From Chloropicon primus (Eukaryota > Chlorophyta > Chloropicophyceae > Chloropicales > Chloropicaceae), in assembly GCA_023205875.1 (NCBI GenBank), contig CP060773.1:124001-188000 (forward strand): DNA of 64,000 nucleotides, given 5' to 3'. The translations under genes and the position numbers were made by a program. The notes under the pieces are model-generated. The model had not been told where the DNA came from. It saw only the letters and a list, made by a program, of their open reading frames with translations, and searched no databases. How positions within the stretch are numbered: position 1 is the first letter of the stretch; each line of letters begins with the position of its first letter. Below, piece after piece: positions 17,320 through 27,072 of the stretch.

Positions 17320-20300
17320 TTACCTCCTCCTCCTCTTCGGCGTGGTTTCGTCGTCATCCTCCTTCTCGATCAGTCTGATGAGGGTGTCCACCCTCCTTCC
17401 CAACTCCTGTGGAGTCCTGGACTTGATGAACCAGTCAAAGCGGAAGAGCCAACTGGATCTGATGGCGGCCTTGAGCTCGTCCCAGGCACCGTAGCCAAGC
17501 TTGTGAGTCATGCAAAGCATGAACCTATCCTCGTCCTCGTTGAAGGCCTTGCCCTTCGAGGGGCCGTAGCTGAATTTAAGGTCCCTCCACGGGTTCTGGT
17601 AACTGTTCAGCTTGCCTTCAATAATCTGCACGATCTCTTGCTGCCTCGCAATCCTTTGCTCGCCCTTCTCAATGTTCTTGATGTGCTTCTCAAAGTCCAG
17701 AATTTCAGTGTATCTCGCCCAGAAGGCCTCGCTGTATTCCTTCACCTCCTCAAAGGTCTTTCCTTCGATGTCGTTCGCAATGCTCGCAATGTCCTCCCTG
17801 CCGTGCTTCTCATTGGCCCTGATGAAGTAATTGAACTCCCTCTTGTTCCAGTTGCTGAAGCCCGACTCCAAGAGGCGGTCCTTCTCCTCCACTTCCTCGT
17901 CGGTCAGCGGCTTTGCGGCATCAGGGTCCTGTGCCTCTGCCTTGAACTGCTCTTCCATCTGCTCCATCTGCTCCGGGCTGGCGCCCTGCTGGATGGCAAA
18001 GTTCTTCTTCTGCTCCCGCTGATGCTTGGCCTGCTCGTACCTGCTCTCCTGCTCGAACAGCGTGGTGAGCCTGGCAGTGTCAAAGAACTGGAAGTCGTGC
18101 ATCTGTGGGATCTTGGGAAGCCTTGGTCCCTTGGATCCCTGGCTCCTGCCAACCATCTTGTCCCTGTAGTAATCGTTCTCGTTGTACTTGACCTTCTTCC
18201 TCTCCCTGGTTCCGGGCCCGATCCAGTTGGCAGCCACGTAAGACTTGAGGTCCACCCCTTGAGGAATTCCGTCAAACTCTCCCTTCTCGTCCTCGTAATC
18301 GTAGACCGACATGCCTCCGTCCAGGGTGAACTTGATCGCGCTCTCCGAAAACTTTTGGAGCTTGTTGTTCAGATCCTTTGTCTCTTCCTCACCCTTGCGG
18401 ATGATGGCCTCAACATCCTCGTCGGTGATCGTGGCACCGGTGGCACTGAAGATCTTGTCCGCACCGTTCCTCACCATATCCAAGAGGTCCTCCTTCTTGA
18501 CCGACTTGTTTCCACCGGCATCCTGAAGCCTGCCCTGCTGGATCACGAGGGCATCCAGCTTGAGCTTCTTGTAGGCCTTCTCGATGACCTTCTCCTCGAT
18601 GGAGTTCTCCGAGCAGAAGCGGTAGACGTGGACCTCCTTCTTCTGACCGATACGATGGGCCCTGTCCATAGCCTGGAGATCCACCTGAGGGTTCCAGTCA
18701 GAGTCGTACAAGATCACGATATCGGCCGTGTAAAGGTTGATTCCGAGACCTCCGGCTCTCGTGGACAGCAGGAAGGCGAACTTCTCCGAGTTTGGCGCGT
18801 TGTAAGCGTCGATGCTTTCCTCCCTGTCCTCTCCAGAGGTGTTTCCGTCGATCCTGCAGTACTTGTGCCCCCTGAAGAGCATGTAGTCCTCCAGGATATC
18901 GAGCAGACGGGTCATCTGCGAGAAGATCAGCACGCGGGATCCCTTCTCCTTGAGCCTCGGCAAAAGCTTATCGAGGAGAACCATCTTACCGGCGTTCTCG
19001 ATGAGGTGCATGTCCGTCGTGAAAGGTGGCCCAGGCTCGGCTCCCTGGAACAGGTAAGGGTGGTTGCAGCACTTCCTGAGCTGCATGACGATGTTGAGGA
19101 GCCTGCTCCTCTCTCCAGCTCCGTTGATGGCGTCAATGTCCTTCTGCATCAAGTTCTTGTACCACTTGAGCTGCATCTCCGACATACCGATCTTGAGGAT
19201 GGTCTCCTTCTTGGGCGGCAGGCCCTTCTCAACCTCCGCCTTCACCCTCCTCAGCAAGAAAGGCCTCAGAAGCTTGTGCAGCTGCACGACGGCCTCGTCC
19301 TTCTGGCTCTCGCTGTCGATCTGGAACCACTCGTCGAACTTCTCGGCGGACGCGAACACGTCCGGCAGCAAAAAGTTCAGGAGCGCCCACAACTCGTGCA
19401 AGTTGTTCTGTAGGGGGGTACCCGTGATCAGCAGCCTGTAGTTGGAGTGCAGCATCCTGACCACCCTGCTCAGGAGGGAGTTCTCGTTCTTGATCCTGTG
19501 GGCCTCGTCGATGATGATGTACCTCCAGTGGAACTTCTTGAGGTGGCCCTTCTCCTTGATGACCATCTCGTACGAGGTGACGCAGACGTCGAACTTTCCG
19601 GGGGCGATCTCCTCGTCCTTCTGCCTCTGCCTCTCCTCGGCGTTCCCGTGGAACTTCTTCGCCCTGATGACGGGGCACCACCTCTTGAACTCGTTCATCC
19701 AGTTGTGCAAGGTGGACTTGGGGACGATCACCAGGTGGGGCCCGGTGATGCCCCTGAACTCGTGCAGGTACCCGAGCAGCGAGATCGTCTGCAGGGTCTT
19801 TCCCAGGCCCATCTCGTCGGCCAGGATGCCGTTGATACCGTTGTCGTACAAGTGGATCATCCAGTTCAGGCCCTGGAGCTGGTAGTCCCTCATGGTCCCG
19901 AACTTAATGCAGGACGGCTGAACGGTCAGCCTGTGGGCCTGGTTCAGGGCCTGGTCCCCCTCCATCTCATCCTGCAGGAGCTCCTTGTCCTCCTCCTCCT
20001 CCCTCTTCCTCCCCCTCGCGCCGGCGCCCTCTCCCGCCTTGGCCGCCTTCTTCCCCTTCCCGCCGCTCTCCTCCTTGGTGTTCATGAAATGCTGGAAGAT
20101 ATCCGCCTGCTTCAGCAGGTACCTCATCCTGTCCTTCGTCCTCGCCTTGTCGTCCTTGGCCGCGTCCACGTTCATCTGGTCCCTGTACCTGTCCAGGGCA
20201 GCCTGCCTCTCCTTCTTCAGCCTCCTCAGCCTCTCCTTTTCCTGCTTGGCGATCAACACCTTGGACGGGGACAGGGGCGTCCCCGTCGTGTCGATCGGCT

Positions 20301-20693
20301 CCGCCTCGTCCTCCGTCTCGAAAGACTCCGAGTCATTCGCTGGTGGTGGAAAAACCAAAAAAAAAAAAAGTATTGATAAACGATAAAAATCGTCATCGCC
20401 AAGAACAAGTTGAAGAAGATGAAGAAGAAGGTGATGATGTACAAGAGAGTCAGTGGCGGTGGAGAGGACGAACGATGTTCTTCTTGTTGTTCTTCTTGTT
20501 GTTCTTCTTGTTGTTGTTGTTGTTGTTGACGATGACAAGACAGGACAGGACAGGAGGGATAGAAGGGAAGGGAAGACTCACCTGGGTCGTCGACGTCCTC
20601 GCTTCCTTCCTTCTCCAACACATCGGCTTCCTCCTTGGACAGAGGGTCAGCCGTCTTGCTCTTCTCGTCCACCTCCATGGCAACGCCCACCAT
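17320..20693 (-). CDS. ISWI: ISWI chromatin-remodelling ATPase (SNF2H/L type)
   Basis: Exon 1 (20582-20693) encodes MVGVAMEVDEKSK to ...VDDP. A 242-bp phase-1 intron (20340-20581; GTGAGT, CCACCACCAG) leads to exon 2 (17320-20339), giving 1043 aa. Motifs include the AutoN-like basic start, DYQLQGLNWMIHLYDNGING, Walker A DEMGLGKT (about 212), the DEAH box IIIDEAHRIKNENS, GTPLQNNLHELWALLNFLLP, and the helicase C segment STRAGGLGINLYTADIVILY ending by about 620. The C-terminal half holds HAND (from about 788), SANT (SGFSNWNKREFNYFIRANEK, about 865) and SLIDE (EDEDRFMLCMTHKLG, about 970). It slides and spaces nucleosomes, probably with the DDT protein encoded nearby. It ends KRRRR. Confidence 0.97.
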
Positions 20694-21310
20694 GATGATC
20701 ACGCGCTCGCTCGCTCTGCTCTTGGTGATCTATCGAATCTTTTCACGCGCACACGTCACGGAAATGGGTCGATCTTGGTATCGACAGAAAGCTCGCGAAA
20801 CGCGCTACACGATGGTCCTAACCTCACCAACCCTTGCGCTCGGTTTCTCCACCGTTCTCGGCCTCTCGCAGTCGACGCTCCGCACGCCACGATCGGTCTC
20901 GACGATCGAGTCCGTTCTGTACGGATCGCCGTCTCTGATCGTTTTTTTTGGATTTGGCGCCAAATGAACGTCTTCCAGAGAACTCATTCACACCCACACG
21001 ACATTCTCTACTCTTGAAAATTACACCATGAATATTGCCTCTCATAGAAACTTAATCTTTTCTTCGAAATATAACATTTCACTCTTCCTCAAAATGTAAA
21101 TACAACACAAAATCTCCGAACATGACGTTGAATTTGTTGGATTTTTTATAGATAAAGTAATGTCACTTAAGGAACTAAAGTTGGAATTGCTTTGGAAGAG
21201 GTTTCCCTTTTTCCATTATCGTGTTCTGCGGGAGACGATCTCGCGCCAAAACCGGGAGAAGCCGGCGCGATGAAAGCACAGAGAAGCGACACGATCGATC
21301 GCGATCGATC
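20694..21310. promoter_or_regulatory. Divergent promoter region between ISWI and the CAF-1/HMG gene
   Basis: About 620 bp, shared by two chromatin-assembly genes. The right half (20990-21190) is AT-rich. CGATCG-type palindromes lie at 21293-21310, directly before the CAF-1 start. No core copy seen. Confidence 0.4.
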
Positions 21311-23911
21311 ATGGCGGACGAGGAGTCGAAGCTCGAGCGTTTCTGGCGGAGGGTGGAGGACCAGCTCCGACACAAATCCGCCTTCAATACCTTCGCACCA
21401 TCTTCTTCTTCATCTTCATCCCCGCCATTACCTTTGCCTCCTTCTTCGACGGAAGATGGTGGCCTGGTCATCACGAAACATGGTTTGGCTCGGATGGTGG
21501 AAGGATCGAGGCTTCCCTTGACGAAGCTCGCGGATCAAGTGTGGGAGGCGGCGAAGAAGGCGAGCGGCGCATCGTGCTCCACCTCCACCACCACCACCAC
21601 CTCGCCGCTGTCGTCGTCGTCTTCGTCGAGGGACGTGACGCCGGAGACGATGAGGAACAGGATCATCAACGCGGCCACGAGGAAGGCGTACGTTTCGAAG
21701 AAGAAGGAGAAGATCTTCTTCTCCTCTGTTGAGGAGGAAGGGAGGGGGAGCGGCGTAACGGGCGTAACGCTCGAGGATGACGAGTTCGGGGACGGCCTGA
21801 TGGAGGAGGACGGGGGGAGCGTGTGGCTGAGGTGGGAGGTGAGGTGCGTGCGAGACTTGGGGACCAAGGAGGAGAGGGAGGCGTGCGCTTGGGCGAGGAA
21901 GTGGTACAAGAGGTGCAGCAAGGTGCACGGCAAGGTTTGGTCCCACAGGCACGGGAAGGGGAAGAGGGAGAACTTGAGCGAGCTCGTGGCGGAGGTGGAG
22001 GCTCTCGCGGCGGACTTGGAGGCGGCCTCCGGGCCTCCGAGCCAGGTCGACAAGGGGAGTCCCGAGAAGGCCGCCGAACCGCTGACGCCGCACAAGAGGA
22101 GCCGCGAGGTGGAGGCCGCCGCCCTGCCCGGGCAATCGCCGGGCGGGGGAACGCCCCCCGCAGCCAAAGCGGAGGCCGCCAACAAGAAGAGGGCCAAGCT
22201 GACCCCGGAGCAGAAGAAGCAGAAGGAGGAGATGAAGGAGCAGAAGAAGCAGCAGAGGCTGGAGGAGAAGAGGGCCAGGGAGGAGGAGAAGGAGCGGAAG
22301 AAGCAGCAGAAGCTTGAGGAGCAGAAGGCCAGGGAGGAGGAGAGGGAGCGGAAGAAGCAGCAGAAGCTTGAGGAGCAGAAGGCCAGGGAGGAAGAGAGGG
22401 AGCGGAAGAAGCAGCAGAAGCTTGAGGAGCAGAAGGCCAGGGAGGAGGCCGCCAGGATGCAGAAGGAACTGCAGGAGAAGAGGGAGAGGGAAAAGAAGCA
22501 ACAGTCTCTCAGCATTTTCCAGAAGATGGGCCTCCAACGCAAGACGAGGACGGAAGTCAGGGAGGAGGCCAGCAAGCAAGAGGTGAAGAGGGAGAAGCCG
22601 GCCCTGCTCGCGGAGACGGACTTGAGGCACCTGGAGTCCAAGCTCCTGTTGACCAAGGACTGCGAGGAGAAGCGGGCGTCCCCGGAGCAGCTTCACCTGG
22701 AACTGATGGAGAGGGTCGCTAGCCTTAAGGAGAAGGGGCGGCAGGGGAAGCGGGTGGTTGGCCAGCCCCCGCCGTTCTCGAGAAGGAGGCTGAAATCCAG
22801 GAGAGCGGGGGTCTCCGTGGCCTCGACTTCGGCCTCCATCATCGTGGGGCCCACCGAGATGGACTTTGAGGGGGACTGCGCGGAGGTCGTTGACCTGGGC
22901 AGTGGCAAGAGGAAGCACAAAAAGTGCTGGAGGAGGAAGCTCCTGCAGTTCTGCGAGAACAGGAGGCCGGCCTACTACGGCAGCTTCACTTGCGCCCAAA
23001 AGGTCGTGAGGAACCCTTTCAACCGCTACCTGGGCCTGGACTACGAGGTCGACAGCGAGGAGGAGTGGGACAGCGAGCCGGAGGGGGAGGACCTCATGGA
23101 TTGCAGCGATGAGGAGGAGGAGGAGCTGGAGCTGGAGGAGGAAATGGCAGGGGGGGAGCTGGGCTTCAACTTTGTGGTTTCGGACGACAGCGACAGCGAG
23201 GACGACGACGACTACGATCCAGAAGCCCCGGAGGGGGAGGAGAACGAGAGGTCGGTGGACCACGACAACAAGCTCGAGAGGCTGGTCACCCTTGCCCAGA
23301 GGAAGGCCACCAAGCTCGTGGTGGACGACTCGGAGCTGCTCTCTGTGCTCGATCCGATCTGGCTGGAGCCTCCGCCGCCGCCACCAGAGAAGCCGTGCTC
23401 AGCCGTTACGAAGAAGGAGGCCGAGCCCAAGAAGAAGGATGACAAGAATGGCAAGCCGAAGCGCCCCCCGAACGCCTTCTTCCTCTTCCAGGCAGAGGAG
23501 CGAGAGGCAGTGAAGAGGGACAACCCGGACATCGACCCTCAAGAGATGATGCGGGAGCTGGGCAAGCGCTGGAAGGAAATATCAAAGGAGCGCAAGCAGG
23601 CGTTCGAGGTTCAAGCTTCCAAGGCTCTGCCGGAATACAAAGAGCGTCTGGCCAAGTGGAAGCTTGAGAACGAGCCCCCAAAGCCGCCCCCGGCCGCCAA
23701 GGAGCCAAAGAAGAGGTCGAGTCCGCCAAAGGAACCAAAGGAGAAGGACCAGAAGAGCCCGGACTCGAAGGGGAGGCAGCTCAAGCTGACGGACTTTGGC
23801 AGCAAGCTGGCTTCTTTGAGCAGCGCTGCAAGAGAAGGACAAGAAGAGCCAGCCAGCCAAGCTCCTTCTCCTCCATCCGCAACAACTGCAAACCAGGGAG
23901 TCGCATCCTGA
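21311..23911 (+). CDS. CAF-1 large subunit (p150/CHAF1A-like) with a C-terminal HMG box
   Basis: The 866-aa intronless protein from MADEESKLERFWRRVE has the CAF-1 p150 order. There is a KER region rich in Lys, Glu and Arg (about 297-397). Then comes a degenerate PCNA-binding motif QQSLSIFQKM, and KLLQFCENRRPAYYGSF (about 544) followed by NPFNRYLGLDYEVDSEEEWD and a long acidic ED region. Unlike animal, yeast or plant p150 it then carries an HMG box (GKPKRPPNAFFLFQAEERE ... MMRELGKRWKEISKERK, about 714-785). Near the end is QLKLTDFG, which could be a second PCNA-type motif. It should deposit H3-H4 behind replication forks. The KER region includes a 54-nt tandem repeat. The N-terminal 250 residues are not recognised. 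The ATG at 21311 is the first in the frame. Confidence 0.9.
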   Translation: MADEESKLERFWRRVEDQLRHKSAFNTFAPSSSSSSSPPLPLPPSSTEDGGLVITKHGLARMVEGSRLPLTKLADQVWEAAKKASGASCSTSTTTTTSPLSSSSSSRDVTPETMRNRIINAATRKAYVSKKKEKIFFSSVEEEGRGSGVTGVTLEDDEFGDGLMEEDGGSVWLRWEVRCVRDLGTKEEREACAWARKWYKRCSKVHGKVWSHRHGKGKRENLSELVAEVEALAADLEAASGPPSQVDKGSPEKAAEPLTPHKRSREVEAAALPGQSPGGGTPPAAKAEAANKKRAKLTPEQKKQKEEMKEQKKQQRLEEKRAREEEKERKKQQKLEEQKAREEERERKKQQKLEEQKAREEERERKKQQKLEEQKAREEAARMQKELQEKREREKKQQSLSIFQKMGLQRKTRTEVREEASKQEVKREKPALLAETDLRHLESKLLLTKDCEEKRASPEQLHLELMERVASLKEKGRQGKRVVGQPPPFSRRRLKSRRAGVSVASTSASIIVGPTEMDFEGDCAEVVDLGSGKRKHKKCWRRKLLQFCENRRPAYYGSFTCAQKVVRNPFNRYLGLDYEVDSEEEWDSEPEGEDLMDCSDEEEEELELEEEMAGGELGFNFVVSDDSDSEDDDDYDPEAPEGEENERSVDHDNKLERLVTLAQRKATKLVVDDSELLSVLDPIWLEPPPPPPEKPCSAVTKKEAEPKKKDDKNGKPKRPPNAFFLFQAEEREAVKRDNPDIDPQEMMRELGKRWKEISKERKQAFEVQASKALPEYKERLAKWKLENEPPKPPPAAKEPKKRSSPPKEPKEKDQKSPDSKGRQLKLTDFGSKLASLSSAAREGQEEPASQAPSPPSATTANQGVAS
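22292..22453 (+). repeat. 54-bp in-frame tandem repeat encoding the KER region (three copies)
   Basis: Units begin at 22292, 22346 and 22400 with GAGCGGAAGAAGCAGCAGAA and encode ERKKQQKLEEQKAREE(E/A). Copies two and three differ at only a few positions. A diverged fourth unit precedes them (about 22238). Confidence 0.9.
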
Positions 23912-24022
23912 ACTTGATTCTTCAACAGAGCTGAGAATGATGTGACGGCCAAAACAATACTATTTGTGTTTATCAATCTATTGAGCGCCGTCCCTCTGCC
24001 GTTATTCTTTGTTAGACTACCG

Positions 24023-25473
24023 CTACGACACCTCTACCTCCGCCTCGTTGCTCGCTACGGTTGGCATTGCCGATGGCGCTTGAGGTGCACCGACTGCCTC
24101 CGCGACTTGCACTGGCTTTGCGGCCTCCGGCGGACGCACTCTGTCGGCGGCGTCGACCCCCCTGGTCTGCGGATCCTTCTTGAGAACCTTCTCGGGTTGC
24201 CTTGATCGATCCACCGCCTTGTTTACCCTCGTCTCAGGGGCTTGCTTACCGATAATACTCGGCTTGTAACTCGCACTCCTCGCCTTCTCCATCTCCATGT
24301 TCTGCTGCTCTTTCGCAACCGTTGATCCTTCCATGGACCCTATGCCCAACGAAACGCAGCTCTGCCTCAGCTTGTCGATGTCCTTCTTGAGCACGTGAGC
24401 GCTCTCGTAGTCTTCGTGCTCCACTGCCTTCTGCTTCTTTCCCTCCAACTCCGCCACCCTCGTCCCTATCAGCTTGAGCCTCTCAATTCCATCTCTCAGC
24501 CGCCTTGCCTCCTCGTAATCCTCCTTCATCACAGCCTTTTGCTTGTGCTTGTGAGCCTCCCGAATAATGTGCATCACGAAGGGGTCGATCCCAGCCTCCA
24601 AGGCCACGCTCACAAGCTCCGCGCTCCCCACGTTGAAAGATGCTTGATTGTTGGACTCCAACACCGCGTAATTCTCCGCCCGGTCAAGACCATTGGGATC
24701 AGCATCAACCCCTCCCCACCCCCTCCGCTCCGCGGCCCGCTTCTCCCCTTGCACCCGGCCAGCAGCCCTGGAAGGGTTCCCCTCTGGATACCCGAGCCTC
24801 CGCCTGGCGCTCAAAGGCTGCTGATTGGAATGGCTCCCCGCTTTCTCGCCACCAGCTTGGTGATCCTCCAGCCACCCGATGAGATTGACGCTGATGATCC
24901 CAACCTGATTGTAAATGTTGTGCTTGTTGACGTAGCCCCTCCAGAAACAAAGCTTCAGCTTGCTCGCCATCTTCCTGTCGATCTTCACAGTCTTCAACTC
25001 CCTTGCAGAGAACCCGCTCCCCTCGTTGGGCTCGAACACAAAGTGACCGAGCTTCACCCATTCCCCGCTGTCCCCGCCGGCGCTCCCTCGGTGCTGCTGC
25101 ATGACGTGAATATCAACTTTCGTTGCGATCAGCGACTCGTGGCTCAGGACCTGCGTGTGAATCGCGAGAGGCCAAAGCAAGAAGAGCAGAGTGAGCAAGG
25201 GCGCCACGACGCCAAAGGGAAGGGTGTGGGAAGAGAGCCCCGTCCAAGGGGCTGTCGCAACAAGTATAGCACTGCTCTCACCTGTATCTGGTGCACGTGA
25301 GCAGGTTGTGCCAAGTCCAGAAGCATCTCTTGGGGATACGAACAGAACTTCTCGCTCCTCCAGCCTCGGGAATGGGGCGCAAGAAGGTGCACCTCCGTCA
25401 CCGGGTGGTCAGGGTCCTCACTCGTCACAGCTTTCACCCTGAACTTGACTCTATCTGGCGGACCTCTTGACAT
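24023..25473 (-). CDS. CEP104/FAP256-like ciliary protein, N-terminal half only
   Basis: CEP104 caps ciliary and axonemal microtubule tips. Exon 1 (25282-25473; MSRGPPDRVKFRVKAV ... APHSRGWRSEKFCSYPQEML) and exon 2 (24023-25150) are joined across a 131-bp phase-0 intron (GTGAGA/ACGCAG), giving 439 aa. The joined region HVHQIQ-VLSHESLIATKVDIHV, the FSARELKTVKIDRKMASKLK string and VNKHNIYNQVGIISVNLIG match the CEP104 jelly-roll domain. A coiled coil with two UVR-like pairs (KEDYEEARRLRDGIERLK; HEDYESAHVLKKDIDKLR) follows. The TOG and zinc-finger half of the animal protein (over 900 aa) is absent; the next gene converges 111 bp beyond the stop. The tail is low complexity. Confidence 0.85.
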
Positions 25474-27072
25474 GATGACGCCCTTGATTCGTTTCACGAC
25501 ACCTCTTCCTGCTCAACAACTTGCCGCCATCCGCTTCATGATGCGCCCAGCCAAGAAACGTCAGCAACTCGCTAGAGGAGCCACGAGCTTCAAACCCAAA
25601 ACCGGATGACTCGGCTCAACTTTGCTCCCGAGGTCGACCAAAGAACACGAAACCGATGGCACAAGTGGTGCTTCTGATGCTAATGACCCTCACCAGCAAA
25701 GTTCCTCCCTCCTTTGCCAAAGCTTCCACCGAAATCGTGCTCCTTTGCCACGAGTCCCTCACCTTGTCTCCTCCCTCTGTCCTCGAGCCAAAGAGGTCTT
25801 TCCTTTTGCCAAGATGTCAAAACGGCTTGGTTCCTTTCGAGTGAGGGCTCTTTGGAAAGATCAAGAAGAGATGCTTCGACCAAGCTACCTCGGAGCGTAC
25901 CAAAGATCCAATCTTTGCGCTCCCAAATCGTGAAAGCGCCTTCGCTTGTGTCCCTCGTGTGTGTGTGTGTGTGTCTCTCTCTCTCTGTGTCTTTCAGGTT
26001 TGAGTTTTGAAACGAAATCGTAGCATACGTGAGGGTCTGAGAAAAAGGAGAGAGGAAGAGAGAAGAGCCGCTTGTGTTGTGTGATGGGACAAGGACCTTG
26101 TCCAATGCCAGAAACACATCAGTCAACCAAAAGGTCCCAACACAACAGAAAGGTCGGCCCATGGATGGATGAAGAGAGCCAAGAGAGATAGAGAGAAAGA
26201 GAAAGGGACAAGTCATGCCAAGAGACGAACCACCAAGAGAGACAGACAGACAGAGACTGAGGCTTACTCCTTGTCCCTTGTCCCTTTGCTCGTTGCTCCT
26301 TCATGCCAGAAAATAATCAGTCACCAAGAGAGAGAGAGAGAGAGAGAACAGACAGACAGACAGACAGAGGCTTGTCCTTTGCTCGTTGCTCGTTGCTCCT
26401 TCATGCCAGAAAATAATCAGTCACCAAGAGAGAGAGAGAGAGAGAACAGACAGACAGACAGACAGAGGCTTGTCCTTTGCTCGTTGCTCGTTGCTCCTTC
26501 ATGCCAGAAAATAATCAGTCACCAAGAGAGAGAGAGAGAGAGAGAACAGACAGACAGACAGACAGAGGCTTGTCCTTTGCTCGTTGCTCGTTGCTCCTTC
26601 ATGCCAGAAAATAATCAGTCACCAAGAGAGAGAGAGAGAGAGAGAGAGAACAGACAGACAGACAGAGGCTTGTCCCTTTGCTCGTTGCCCCTTTGCTCGT
26701 TGCCCCTTTGCTCTCGTTGCTCCAATTGAAAAAAATATATCTTGTATTTTTCTTTCTGCCCCAGAGCCCCCCCCGTGATCCCTGATTTCCCCCCGCCTCG
26801 AATTTGAAGATAGGGATGATTCACTGGTTGGCGGAGACAGAGACAGAGCCCACGTTTGTAACGTCCGTAACGCGTCCCCGAAACCCCACGAGGAGGCGAG
26901 CGCCGAGGAAGCGAACGCCCGATTGTGGACACACACGCAAGCCGGAGAGGGGACTGGAGACGGAGTGCGCGCTGCCAACCGCCCCGCGCGCTCCCTTTCT
27001 TTCTTTCTTTCTTTTTTTTTTTTTTGCGTGCGGGCGTGCGGGCGTGTGCGTGTGACGTGTGACGTGTGCGTC
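25474..27072. promoter_or_regulatory. Divergent region between CEP104-like and AP2 genes
   Basis: No gene seen. A good core copy lies at 25841-25860, reading opposite to CEP104. A GT/CT-rich stretch lies at about 25958-25990 and a minisatellite at 26231-26712. A poly-pyrimidine run (27001-27025) followed by GTGC/GTGT repeats leads to the AP2 start. Confidence 0.5.
26231..26712. repeat. Minisatellite of about 100-bp units (four good copies plus a diverged one)
   Basis: The string CATGCCAGAAAATAATCAGT starts at 26302, 26402, 26500 and 26600, so the period is 98-100 bp. Each unit also has a GA tract, a (CAGA)n tract and TTTGCTCGTTGCTC. Units differ mainly in tract lengths, which suggests recent unequal exchange. 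A shorter diverged unit begins at about 26231. Confidence 0.92.

Noticed and set aside
17038-19413. 791-codon frame antisense to ISWI and overlapping the carrier 3' end
   Set aside because: Composition (Leu, Val, His, Arg rich) is that of an antisense shadow; both real genes are certain.
21428-23263. 611-codon frame antisense to the CAF-1/HMG gene
   Set aside because: Leu-rich mirror of the Glu/Lys-rich coding strand; no domain.
25622-25933. 103-codon frame upstream of CEP104-like
   Set aside because: Contains a core element (encoding RALWKDQEEM), and similar peptides appear at other core copies only because of the shared DNA motif.
26231-26729. Repetitive frame through the minisatellite (QTDRQTEACPLLVARCSF repeats)
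   Set aside because: A unit length near a multiple of three keeps the frame open; no start context or conservation.
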